Of a stretch of 64,000 nt of DNA, positions 27,316 to 36,104 are shown in pieces (the first letter of the stretch is position 1; each line of letters begins with the position of its first letter). The notes below the pieces were generated by a model. The model was given only the letters and a program-made list of their open reading frames with translations. It ran no database searches and was not told the DNA's origin. Both the position numbers and the translations under genes were made by a program. The DNA comes from Pseudomonadota bacterium (GTDB lineage Bacteria; Desulfobacterota; Desulfovibrionia; Desulfovibrionales; Desulfovibrionaceae), in contig JAEZYD010000003.1 of assembly GCA_023419375.1 (NCBI GenBank), positions 62,001 through 126,000 of the forward strand. Reading direction: 5' to 3'.

Positions 27316-30300
27316 TGAAGTTATCGGATTTTTCCTTTGCCGCACCTGCAAAAAAGTCTGCAAGGCCTGAATCTGCCAGTATTTCCGGCTCCGGCCCGCA
27401 AACAGCGGGCATCATGCAGGCAGGGCAGGAGTTTGCCAGCCTTGAGCATCTGTTCCGCAGCATTGCTGACGCAAAGCCAGAAGGCGAAGCCCTGACCGGG
27501 GGCGGCTCTGGGCTGACATTCAGGGAGCTGGACGTTCTTTCGGAGCGTATTGCCCGTTTCATCCTTGCGCAGGGTTATGGGCATGAGGCCGTAGTGGGCG
27601 TGCTGTGCGCGCGCGGCGCGGTCTATCTGGCTGCGGCCCTTGGCGTCATGCGGGCCGGAGCAGTGTATCTGCCCGTGGAGCGCGAACAGCCGCAAAGCCG
27701 CAAAGTGGCCATGCTGCAGCCCGCAAGCCTGATTATTGCCGACAGCGCCTGCCTGCGCGAGGCCGAGTATTTTCACTACAGAAATCCCGGCATCCTGCAC
27801 GTGCTCTGCCTTGATGCGCAGGACTATGACGATGCCGCCGAAAAAGGCACAGGTCTTGTAAGCACGCAATACTGGGAGCAGGTGGCCCAGGCGGGCAGCG
27901 ACATGGGCTGGAAGAGCGATTTTGACGCCGCCCCCTGCCCGCAAAGCGAACTCGCTTCCCTGGCCGCTGCCGTGCTTGAAAAATGCGGTCTGGCTCACAA
28001 GACAGAGGCCCGCAGCGCGGAAGATGCCTGCGCAGGCCGCAAGGTGCTGGATGTGGGCAGCGGGTCTGGCTGCGTGGCGCAGGCGCTTGCCGGGGCCGCG
28101 CAGGAATATGCGGCTGTGGATCTGGCCCGCAATGAACTCAGCCGTATTGCCGGTTTTGACGCTGCCGCCAAAGTGACGCCGTACCGTATGGAAGCTGCGG
28201 ACATTCATTTTCTTGAAGACCAAGCCTTTGACGTGGTGGTCATGAACGGCGTGGTGGAAAACTTCCCCGGTTACAACTATCTGCGCAGGGTGCTGCATCA
28301 CGCCGTGCAGATGCTCACGCCAGATGGCCTTGTTTTTGTGGGCGCGGTGCGCGATCTGGATTGCCGCGATGACCTGCGGGCAGCCTTGCAGGCCCATGCC
28401 CTTGCCACCGGCGATCAAAGCAGCCTGCTGCGGCTTGATGCCTCTGAAGAACTGTTTGTTCCCCGCCAGTTTTTCACGGAGTGGGCGGCGCGCAGCCCTG
28501 TGCCGGTGGAAGTGACGTTTTCGCCCTGCGTATTGGGGCAAAAGCAGGAGCAGAGCCTTGTAGCTGGCGGCGGGCAGCACGCGGCGCAGGCCTTCCGCTA
28601 TGATGTGGTCATCCGGCCCGGCGGCAGCCGCCCCCAGGTTCCGGTTTCGCGGTTCGGGGCGCAGCATCTGCCGCCAGCGGGCGGGCAAGCCCTGCCCCCA
28701 TGCGATCCCGCCCAGGCTGCCTATATCGTCTATACCAGCGGTTCAACGGGCACTCCCAAGGGGGTGGTGGTAGAGCACCGCAACCTCATGCACATTTTGC
28801 GCGCCCTGCGGCCCTATGCGGCGGGCTGCGAGAGGGTGGGGCTGGTTGCGCCCCTGTCGTTTGACGCTTCGGTGCAGCAGCTGGCTGTGTCTGTCTTCAG
28901 CGGCAAGAGCCTGCACGTGCTGTCGGACGAAGAACGTAAAAATCCCTCGCTTTTTTGCGCCTGTGCGCGTGAGCGCGGGCTTGACCTGTGCGACATGACG
29001 CCCGCGTTTTTCAACGTGCTCACAGACTGGCTTGCCGAGCAGCGCCAGCCCTTGCCGCTCAAGGCCCTGCTGCTGGCGGGCGAGGTGCTGCGGCCCGATG
29101 TGATTCGCAAGTTTTACGCCATCCTGGGCAACGAGGGCGTGGTGCTGTTCAATGTGTACGGCCCCACGGAATGCACGGTGGACAGCAGCGCCTTTCGCAT
29201 AGATATGGGCAACCATCAGGATTTTACCGCCTATCCCATTGGCAGACCGCTTGAGGGCGTGCGCATCAGCGCCATGGACAAAAATTGTCAGGAGTTGCCC
29301 GATTCCGTCACTGGCGAACTGTGGATTTTTGGCGATGGCGTGTCGCGCGGCTACCTGAACAGCGCCAGCCCCGGCGCGTTTGTGGAAAAAGACGGCCAGC
29401 CCTGCTATCGCACGGGTGACAACGGCTATGTGCAGAACGGCCTTGTTTTTTACCGAGGGCGCGAAGATCAGCAGGTGAAGATACGCGGCAACCGGGTGGA
29501 GCTTGGCGAGGTGGAAGGGGCCGTGGCGGGCTTTCCGGGTGTGCGTCAGGTGGCGGTGGTGGCGGATACCTTTCGCGCCGGGGAGGAAAAGACCCTCGCC
29601 GCCTATGTGGTGGGCAATGTGGATATGGCCCTGCTGCGCGGGTATCTTGAGCAGCACCTTCCGCCGTACTGCGTGCCCGCCTATTTTGTCCCCATGATGG
29701 AGCTGCCGTTTTCGCTTAATCGCAAGGTGGACAAAAAGGCTCTGCCATCGCCCCTGGGCGGGGTGAAAATTCAGTGCGGGCGTATGCCTGCCGGGCCAGT
29801 GGAAGAAAAACTGGCCGGGATATGGAAGCGCCTGCTGGGTGTTGAAATTACTGACGCCGATGCAGGTTTCTTCAGTCTGGGCGGGCACAGCATTCTTTCC
29901 ATCAGGCTTATTGCCATGATCGAAAAGGAAATGGGCGTGCATGTGGCTGTGAACGAGCTGGTCACGCATTCAAGCATCGCGCAGCTTGCGGCCCTCCTGG
30001 CCGGAAAGACCGAAAAGCGCGAAAGCCCTGTCATCCAGCTGCAACACTGCGAGGGCGGCAAGAACCTTGTTCTGTTTCATCCTGTTGGCGGCAGCGTGTT
30101 CTGCTACAGCGACCTTGCGCGCCTGCTTGGCAGCAAATATTCGGTCTACGCTGTTGAGGCGGCTGGCTTCAGCCAGAGGCGCACGTCGCTTACCACAGAG
30201 CTGCACACGGTTGAAAGCCTTGCTGATTATTATCTGGCCGAAGTACTCAAGGTCGAGAGCCGCGATATTATCTGGGGCGGCTGGAGTTTCGGCGGTCTGC

Positions 30301-30845
30301 TGGCCTATGAATGTTCCCGTCGGTATGCGGCCCTGGGCAAGCGCAGTGAACCTGTCATCATTCTTGATACCGTGGCCGACAATACCCGCGCAAAACAGAT
30401 GGCCGCCAAGGACGACATTGAACTGTTGCAGCTCATCTTGCAGCAAGGCATGGCCTTTGACCCCGTAAAGCTGCGCGCCATGCCGCGCGAGCAGCAACTG
30501 GGCTACCTCGTGGAATGCGGGGAGAAAAGCGGATTGTTGCCTGCCGGATTCAGCGCCGTGCAGATGGACAACCTGCTGCTGACCTATCGCGGCAACACCC
30601 TGGCGGCTGCGCGCTACGAACGGCCAAGCCCTTCAGACTGCAAGCTGCTGCTGGTGCGCGCGCTGGATTTTGCGAACAACCCGCAGATAATACTGAATGA
30701 TGACTATCAGGGTTGGGCCCGTTTTTTGAAGAAGGAAAACATCTCTCTGCGCTGGACGCAAGGCACCCACGAATCCATGCTTTCTGCGGGCCTCGCCGCA
30801 AACGTGGCACAGCTCATACTGGAGTATCTTGAAAACGAAGGGTAG
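27312..30845 (+). CDS. terminating NRPS: A domain split by a methyltransferase, T, thioesterase (1177 aa)
   Basis: The ATG overlaps the stop of the giant gene (ATGA), so translation is coupled. The A-domain N-part (to about residue 170) is followed by an inserted SAM-dependent methyltransferase (about 175-450; YWEQVAQ, DVGSGSG at 247-253). The A domain then resumes with YTSGSTGTPKG (474), SFDASVQQ (D518), NVYGPTE (614) and NRKVDKK (K about 805). The insertion thus lies between core motifs A2 and A3, as reported for TioN. The pocket reads DAQDLAVVDK, close to the Gln code DAQDLGVVDK (from memory). Then come T (GGHSI, S860) and a type I thioesterase (GWSFGG, S992; H1153) that should release the chain as acid or ring. 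There is no own C domain; the C5 at the end of the first protein serves it. Confidence 0.93.
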   Translation: MMKLSDFSFAAPAKKSARPESASISGSGPQTAGIMQAGQEFASLEHLFRSIADAKPEGEALTGGGSGLTFRELDVLSERIARFILAQGYGHEAVVGVLCARGAVYLAAALGVMRAGAVYLPVEREQPQSRKVAMLQPASLIIADSACLREAEYFHYRNPGILHVLCLDAQDYDDAAEKGTGLVSTQYWEQVAQAGSDMGWKSDFDAAPCPQSELASLAAAVLEKCGLAHKTEARSAEDACAGRKVLDVGSGSGCVAQALAGAAQEYAAVDLARNELSRIAGFDAAAKVTPYRMEAADIHFLEDQAFDVVVMNGVVENFPGYNYLRRVLHHAVQMLTPDGLVFVGAVRDLDCRDDLRAALQAHALATGDQSSLLRLDASEELFVPRQFFTEWAARSPVPVEVTFSPCVLGQKQEQSLVAGGGQHAAQAFRYDVVIRPGGSRPQVPVSRFGAQHLPPAGGQALPPCDPAQAAYIVYTSGSTGTPKGVVVEHRNLMHILRALRPYAAGCERVGLVAPLSFDASVQQLAVSVFSGKSLHVLSDEERKNPSLFCACARERGLDLCDMTPAFFNVLTDWLAEQRQPLPLKALLLAGEVLRPDVIRKFYAILGNEGVVLFNVYGPTECTVDSSAFRIDMGNHQDFTAYPIGRPLEGVRISAMDKNCQELPDSVTGELWIFGDGVSRGYLNSASPGAFVEKDGQPCYRTGDNGYVQNGLVFYRGREDQQVKIRGNRVELGEVEGAVAGFPGVRQVAVVADTFRAGEEKTLAAYVVGNVDMALLRGYLEQHLPPYCVPAYFVPMMELPFSLNRKVDKKALPSPLGGVKIQCGRMPAGPVEEKLAGIWKRLLGVEITDADAGFFSLGGHSILSIRLIAMIEKEMGVHVAVNELVTHSSIAQLAALLAGKTEKRESPVIQLQHCEGGKNLVLFHPVGGSVFCYSDLARLLGSKYSVYAVEAAGFSQRRTSLTTELHTVESLADYYLAEVLKVESRDIIWGGWSFGGLLAYECSRRYAALGKRSEPVIILDTVADNTRAKQMAAKDDIELLQLILQQGMAFDPVKLRAMPREQQLGYLVECGEKSGLLPAGFSAVQMDNLLLTYRGNTLAAARYERPSPSDCKLLLVRALDFANNPQIILNDDYQGWARFLKKENISLRWTQGTHESMLSAGLAANVAQLILEYLENEG

Positions 30846-31701
30846 TCGAAAATATTGTCTATAAAAAGTCTAGATATGATCTTAGGGTATTTCTTAACAA
30901 TGTTGTAAAACTGTTGTTGGTAAAAATTGAGATTTATTTCTATTTAGAGATGGTATGATGCCCGCTTTATTCACTGCTTTTGCACGGTATTTGCGCTAAG
31001 GGATGCTTTTTCTGGTTCGATGAAATTTTTTTTTCATTTTCCCCTAAAGTTTTTGCTTGAATTTTATGTTCCGGAATGAAACAGTCGTCCCTACGCTTGC
31101 AAGGCTGCTTTTTTTCGGTATTTTTTTGTTTTGTCGCCCGCAGGTGTGGATAGTGCGCGGCAGACCGCTGACGATGCCCCTTGAGCACCAAAAGGCTGTT
31201 GAGGCAAGAGCTTGGCTGGCAAGCAGAAGAGTACCGATGCATTTTGCGCATATCTGTTTTTGCTAAGTGTGCATTAGTGTCTTGCCTTGCTGGTACACGC
31301 GCGGTGTTGAAGTGACGATTGTATATGGTGATGCGTAATTATAATTGTTTATTCTTGTGCGGCAGTATTCATGTAATCGTTTTATATCCTTTGTGAAGCT
31401 TGTATTTCATTTGCATCAAGGTTCCTATTTTTATTCAGTTCTTTTGCTGAGTTGCTGTGGAGCAATGCATTGAAGGGGATGGTCTCGTGTTGATACATTC
31501 TTGTTGCCAATAAATAAATATCTGCTTTCATATCAAGTTGTGCTGATTTTAAGGTTCATTTGGTATTAGTTATTAAAGATTGCGCGCTATTGTCTTTGAT
31601 CTGGTTTTTCGTATATGAGAGACGTTGGGTTCAGGCATCAGCCTGGGCAAGTTGTGTTACCGTGTGCAGGGGCAGTGCAAACCCTAGCTCAGGATTTTGC
31701 C
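30846..31701 (+). other. AT-rich intergenic region without a convincing gene
   Basis: About 850 bases separate the megasynthase operon from the HDOD gene. The stretch is clearly AT-richer than the flanking genes, with long T runs (around 31025 and 31110). Short open frames exist but lack ribosome sites or protein-like composition. I find no strong terminator behind the megasynthase stop. It must contain the promoter of the HDOD gene. Confidence 0.5.
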
Positions 31702-32607
31702 ATGCAATCTCAAAAAGAGTCCAGGCTGTTTTTGCAAAAGCTTTTGCAAAATCCGCCCGCGCTGCCGTTTGAACCCAAGCTGCTTCCCCTGCTGTTTGCG
31801 GTTACTCAGGAAGGGTCCAATGCCTCGGTGCGGTCGGTCGTTGCACTGATTGAAAAAAGCCCCCGGCTCGCAACACGTGTGCTCACGGTGGCAAATTCGG
31901 CTGCATACGGGCTTGAGTTCAAGGTTTCTACCCTGCAAAGAGCCATCAGCATTATGGGCCTGCGCGAAGTGCGCCTGCTTGTGTTGATGGTGGGCATGTC
32001 GTCGTTTATACGCGAGGCGCAGCTTCCCAAGGCGTTTGATGTTGCTGCATTCTGGAAACACCTGCTTTCTGTGGCAACCATTGCCAGAACCCTGGCGGAT
32101 ATTCTTGGTGGAGATACCGGCGTATGCGGAGCCTCTGCCTGCGCTGGCGAGCGTCTGGTCATGGTGCCGGACGAGGCCTACATAGCTGGCTTGCTGCACG
32201 ATGTGGGCAAGATTTTTTTTGCTGCCGCACGGCCAGACCTTTGGGAAAAGACGGTAGAAATGGAACAGGTCGAAAATTGCGGCAGTTCTGAGGCTGAAGC
32301 CGCGCAACTTGGCATGGACCACGGGCTTATCGGGGCGGCAGTGATGCACCAGTGGAAGCTGCCTTTGCTGCTTACCGAACCCATAAACCTGCACCATTCG
32401 CCCGAACTTGCCACGACGTATAAAATAGAGGCGCGCCTGCTTGCTGCGGCCAACGCCCTGGCGCATTGCAGCCATGATGCGCCCATGCTGAGGAGCAAGG
32501 CGGGCGAACATCTGCCCGATGGGTGCGATCTTGATGCCGTGAGCGCGGCTGTGCTTGAAAGTATGGTCAGAATACAGGAAGCCGGTTTTGCTGAGCTTGA
32601 TGCATAG
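31702..32607 (+). CDS. HDOD domain signalling protein
   Basis: The protein has 301 residues from ATG 31702, with an AGGA site 7 bases upstream; the longer open frame has no such signal. An HDOD domain (metal-independent HD relative) covers about residues 15-220, with the pattern of sequential domain loss-and-search helices (LPLLFAV, LATRVLTVANSAAYG, ISIMGLREVRLLVLM) and an HDVGK motif near residue 170. HDOD proteins act in signal transduction, often with cyclic-di-GMP or chemotaxis systems. The neighbour 70 bases downstream is an EAL-type protein and the next a HD-GYP protein, which supports a cyclic-di-GMP link. Confidence 0.85.
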   Translation: MQSQKESRLFLQKLLQNPPALPFEPKLLPLLFAVTQEGSNASVRSVVALIEKSPRLATRVLTVANSAAYGLEFKVSTLQRAISIMGLREVRLLVLMVGMSSFIREAQLPKAFDVAAFWKHLLSVATIARTLADILGGDTGVCGASACAGERLVMVPDEAYIAGLLHDVGKIFFAAARPDLWEKTVEMEQVENCGSSEAEAAQLGMDHGLIGAAVMHQWKLPLLLTEPINLHHSPELATTYKIEARLLAAANALAHCSHDAPMLRSKAGEHLPDGCDLDAVSAAVLESMVRIQEAGFAELDA

Positions 32608-32677
32608 CCCGTGCGTGGGCCTGATGCCGCATTTGTTTTTTTCAACTTTTCTTGAGGCTCACACTTGAGGCGCGCAC

Positions 32678-34336
32678 ATGGATATTGAAACCGGCCTTGA
32701 TAATCTGCTGCGCGGGCAATTTGACGCTGCGCTGGCCGAATTTGAAGGCTGCGGGCAGCAGCCCACAGCAGAGAAACTGTGCGAGCTCACGCGGGCCTGC
32801 GCTGATCTTTCTGCCTACGCTGCGGCGCTGGCAGAGGGGGATCTGTCTGTGCGCCCGCCCAAATCCTGCCGTCACTTTTCCACGCATCTTGAGAGCCTGC
32901 ACGCCAAGCTCAAACGTCTGGCGCGGCAACTGCTCATATTCAGCGCAGGGTACCCCATGCCTGCCATTGACGATATGGGCGACCTCTCTGACGGGCTGAC
33001 CTTTCTTATCAATCAGGCGCAGACCTGCAAGAAACAGGTCGAGCACGATCAGAATCACGACGTGGAAACCGGCCTCATGAACCGCCGGGCCTTTGTTCAC
33101 GGCGTGCGCGAAGCCTTGCAAATGCAGCCCGGCAAATTTGGCGTGCTGCTTTCGTGCGGTCTGGATAATCTCAAGTACGTAAATGAATCGCATGGGTACG
33201 ATGGGGGCGACCTGTACATAAGCAAGGTGGTCGAAGCCTTGCAGATGTGCGAAAATGACGCAGTGCTGCTGGCCCGCACGGCGGGCAGCGAATTTGCAGT
33301 GTTTGCCCATGGTTTTGATAATGAAGAAAGCGCCTTGCGCTTTGCGCAGGATAACCGCAAAACCCTGCTGAACACCACCATCGAGCTGCCCAATGAGGTT
33401 GTGCGCATACGCGCCTCGCTTGGGGTGGCCGTGTACCCCAGCGATGCCATGACCGGCGATGTTCTCATGAATTATGCCAGCCACGCCATGTTTGAAGTGC
33501 AGAACTTCAATCGCGGCACGCTCATGCGGTTCAATCCCGAAGTTTACCGGGCCAAGGCCAATATCCTGAGCCGTCAGGAACGCCTGGACGAACTGCTTGA
33601 AGGTCAGCTGATCCGCTTTGCCTTTCAGCCCATTGTGAGCCTGAAAGATGGCTCGATTTACGGTTATGAGGCGCTCATGCGCTCCACAACGCCGCATTTC
33701 GCCTCGCCGCTTGATGTGCTGCAACTGGCAGAGGCGCAGTCAAAACTGCCCCAGCTGGAGCATCTGACGTTCAGGATGATCTTTGACTGGATGGGCAAAA
33801 ACCTCCCTTCGCTCGGTGCCAGAAAAATATTTTTCAACGCCATCTCCGCGCAGTATCTGGATGCCCGGGAGCTGCGCAACATGCACCCGCGCTATGAAGA
33901 CATAAGCCGCAACATGGTGTTTGAAATCATAGAAACCGCCAGCAGCGAGGAGGGCCTTGCCCAAAAAGTGCGCGAACTGCGCACGGAGCTGGCGGCCTTT
34001 ATCGCCATTGACGATTTTGGCTGCGCCCACTCAAATGCGCTGCGGCTTTTGAATATTTCGCCCGAGATTCTCAAGATCGACAGCTTTTTTATCCGCGCCA
34101 TCCACAAGGCCCCGGCATCCAAGAGGGAATTTCTTTCAAATATTCTTGTATATTGCCGCTCAAAGGGCATTCTCACCGTGGCGGAAGGTGTGGAAACCCA
34201 GGAGGAACTTGCCAGCGTGATTGCTCTGGGTTTTGACCTTGCTCAGGGCTTTTATCTGGCCAGGCCGGAATTTGCCCTCCAGGAGCTTGCGCCAAGCCAG
34301 ATTGAAGAAATCACCGCGTTCAGGCGCACAGTCTGA
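32678..34336 (+). CDS. degenerate GGDEF plus intact EAL protein (cyclic-di-GMP phosphodiesterase)
   Basis: The protein has 552 residues and no membrane segment. About 130 N-terminal residues are of unknown type (a helical, HAMP-like linker is possible), followed by a GGDEF domain at about 130-290 in which the signature reads AGSEF, so cyclase activity is unlikely. The EAL domain (about 305-545) keeps the residues expected for catalysis: E of YEALMR, N of FFNAISA, E of VFEIIET, DDFG, K of ILKIDSF and E of AEGVET. The protein should hydrolyse cyclic-di-GMP, perhaps tuned by GTP bound to the inactive GGDEF domain (inference). It is probably co-transcribed with the HDOD gene and convergent with a HD-GYP gene. 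Confidence 0.9.
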   Translation: MDIETGLDNLLRGQFDAALAEFEGCGQQPTAEKLCELTRACADLSAYAAALAEGDLSVRPPKSCRHFSTHLESLHAKLKRLARQLLIFSAGYPMPAIDDMGDLSDGLTFLINQAQTCKKQVEHDQNHDVETGLMNRRAFVHGVREALQMQPGKFGVLLSCGLDNLKYVNESHGYDGGDLYISKVVEALQMCENDAVLLARTAGSEFAVFAHGFDNEESALRFAQDNRKTLLNTTIELPNEVVRIRASLGVAVYPSDAMTGDVLMNYASHAMFEVQNFNRGTLMRFNPEVYRAKANILSRQERLDELLEGQLIRFAFQPIVSLKDGSIYGYEALMRSTTPHFASPLDVLQLAEAQSKLPQLEHLTFRMIFDWMGKNLPSLGARKIFFNAISAQYLDARELRNMHPRYEDISRNMVFEIIETASSEEGLAQKVRELRTELAAFIAIDDFGCAHSNALRLLNISPEILKIDSFFIRAIHKAPASKREFLSNILVYCRSKGILTVAEGVETQEELASVIALGFDLAQGFYLARPEFALQELAPSQIEEITAFRRTV

Positions 34337-34433
34337 TTCTTTTCTTTCTCCTCCTTCCTTTTTCTCTTCTCCATTTTCTCCGTTTCTGCCAGTGCCGCCT
34401 GCAAACCGGCTGCCCCGTCCGTCCTCATTCCGC

Positions 34434-35585
34434 TCATTCCGTTATGCCCAAAAGGCGTGGGATATCCCAGTCTTCCGTCTCTTTGAATGAAAGTGCGCGG
34501 CTCACGCAAATCTTGCTTTCCGCCGACAGGTCAAGCCTGGCTTCCATGTAGGCTGCGCCTTCGGATTTCCTGATAATGATCACCGTTGGCCGGGTTGGAA
34601 AGTCGGGGTTGCAGCTGCTTATGAGGGCCATGCGCCCGTCTGAAAGTTTAACCCCTGTTCCTAGCGGAAAGACCCCCACCATTCTTATGAATGAATCCGC
34701 AAAACCGCGCGGCCATGCCGTTCCGTTCATTTTGTACATGATTCCCAAAGCATGGCTGGGGCAAAGGGCCGCTTTGTATACACGCCTGGATGAAAGAGCG
34801 TCATACATGTCGCAGATAGAGATGATACGCCCAAAAAGGCCGATGGCCGAGCCTTTGAGTCCGTAGGGATACCCTAGGCCATCGTGCATTTCGTGATGTT
34901 GGGCTATGCCTTCCAGAATTTCTGGGGCGATGCTTGGAATCTTGCGCAAGGCGTCATAGCCGAGCAGCACGTGCGATCGCATGACGGCAAATTCAGCCGG
35001 GGAAAGCGTGCGCGGCGCATTGAGGATTTCTCTCGGCACCAGAGCCTTGCCGTAATCATGAAACAGCCCGGCCATACCGGCGAGTTGTTGTTGCTGATCT
35101 GCAAGGCCCAGATGCCGGGCAAATGCTACGGCGAAAATGGCCACATTGACGCTGTGTCTGTAAGTATATTCGTCACAGCCCTTCAGGTTGGCGAGGGTCA
35201 GCATGGCGTTGGCATTGCGCTTGAGAGCAAGAATGATGGATTTGACGCAGGGTTCGGCCCCTGCAATGTCGGCGCTGCCGCACTCGCCGGAAGCCATGGC
35301 GGCTTTTACATGGGCGTAGGCGGCAGCGTGCGCTCTTTGCGCCTGCGCAATGTGGCGTGAAAACACGCGCGGCAGCGCGCAGCCCGGTTCATACGTGGGA
35401 ACGGCACGCTCCGGATCATGAATTACTTCGGTAAAACCCTGTTGAATGATCCCGTCAATTTCTGCCTGATCGGCCACAAGCCCCTCGCTCATGTAGAGCA
35501 GCGGGGCATTGATCCAGGAAATGCCCGGATTGAGCACGTACATTCCCGGCTTCAGATTTGCTATAGGTATCCGTTCCACTGGCAT
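34434..35585 (-). CDS. HD-GYP domain cyclic-di-GMP phosphodiesterase
   Basis: The protein has 383 residues with an AGGA site before ATG 35585. An N-terminal DUF3391-like stretch (about 1-120; PIANLKPGMYV) is followed by an HD-GYP domain (about 135-320) with HSVNVAIF, HDYGK, HHEMHDGLGYP and DMYDAL, i.e. the metal ligands and the GYP extension. Such enzymes hydrolyse cyclic-di-GMP to pGpG or GMP. The tail (320-383) has a PilZ-like or unclassified small-domain character (FPLGTGVKLSDGRMAL is usual for the family). The gene is convergent with the EAL gene; 97 T- and C-rich bases lie between them. Confidence 0.92.
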   Translation of the reverse strand: MPVERIPIANLKPGMYVLNPGISWINAPLLYMSEGLVADQAEIDGIIQQGFTEVIHDPERAVPTYEPGCALPRVFSRHIAQAQRAHAAAYAHVKAAMASGECGSADIAGAEPCVKSIILALKRNANAMLTLANLKGCDEYTYRHSVNVAIFAVAFARHLGLADQQQQLAGMAGLFHDYGKALVPREILNAPRTLSPAEFAVMRSHVLLGYDALRKIPSIAPEILEGIAQHHEMHDGLGYPYGLKGSAIGLFGRIISICDMYDALSSRRVYKAALCPSHALGIMYKMNGTAWPRGFADSFIRMVGVFPLGTGVKLSDGRMALISSCNPDFPTRPTVIIIRKSEGAAYMEARLDLSAESKICVSRALSFKETEDWDIPRLLGITE

Positions 35586-36104
35586 GCTGGTGGATCCTTT
35601 GGCAGGTATTTGCGTTGATTTTCACTACAATAGTATAACACTTCAAAATTTTAGGAGTAAAGGGATAAAACGCGCTGTTTTTGCAACTGGCTGATTGGAT
35701 TGTTCAAAATTTCTTTTCGCGCCAGTTCTCAATTTTATTGGTAGCACCGCACCAATGTGAAATTAATATTTTATCACTCTTGTATAAAAAAAGTGATTTC
35801 CAATATATTGAAATTATAAATAAAAAAAACTGAGCGTGCACTCAAGTTATAAAAACTACAATTAAATTAGGGTTTAAAGAAAGTGTGTGAAAACAGGAAC
35901 CTGGCTGGAAATTAAAAAAAAATTATGTTAGCGACAATGCTTCCTAATTAAATTACCAGACCAGATTAGTACAGTTGCGGTGGCTTGGAAATGTTTGCAA
36001 CGGCATATTTGAAGAGATTTTTTTTCACTTCAGGCTGATTTCTGGATTGGCCCGATGTGCCGCAGACAGATGACAATATCCCTTACTCGCACGAGAGAAG
36101 CACT
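35586..36104. other. AT-rich divergent intergenic region
   Basis: About 520 bases between the HD-GYP and molybdopterin genes are strongly AT-rich with many A tracts (35815-35935). They must hold the promoters of both divergent genes. I see no open frame with a ribosome site and no clear sigma-54 site: the best candidate near 35985 has GG and GC two bases too close. Confidence 0.5.

Noticed and set aside
31057..31266. 69-codon plus-strand frame in the AT-rich gap
   Set aside because: No ribosome site, and the residue composition looks random.
35980..36005. Possible sigma-54 promoter before the molybdopterin gene
   Set aside because: The GG and GC elements are 8 bases apart, not the required 10.
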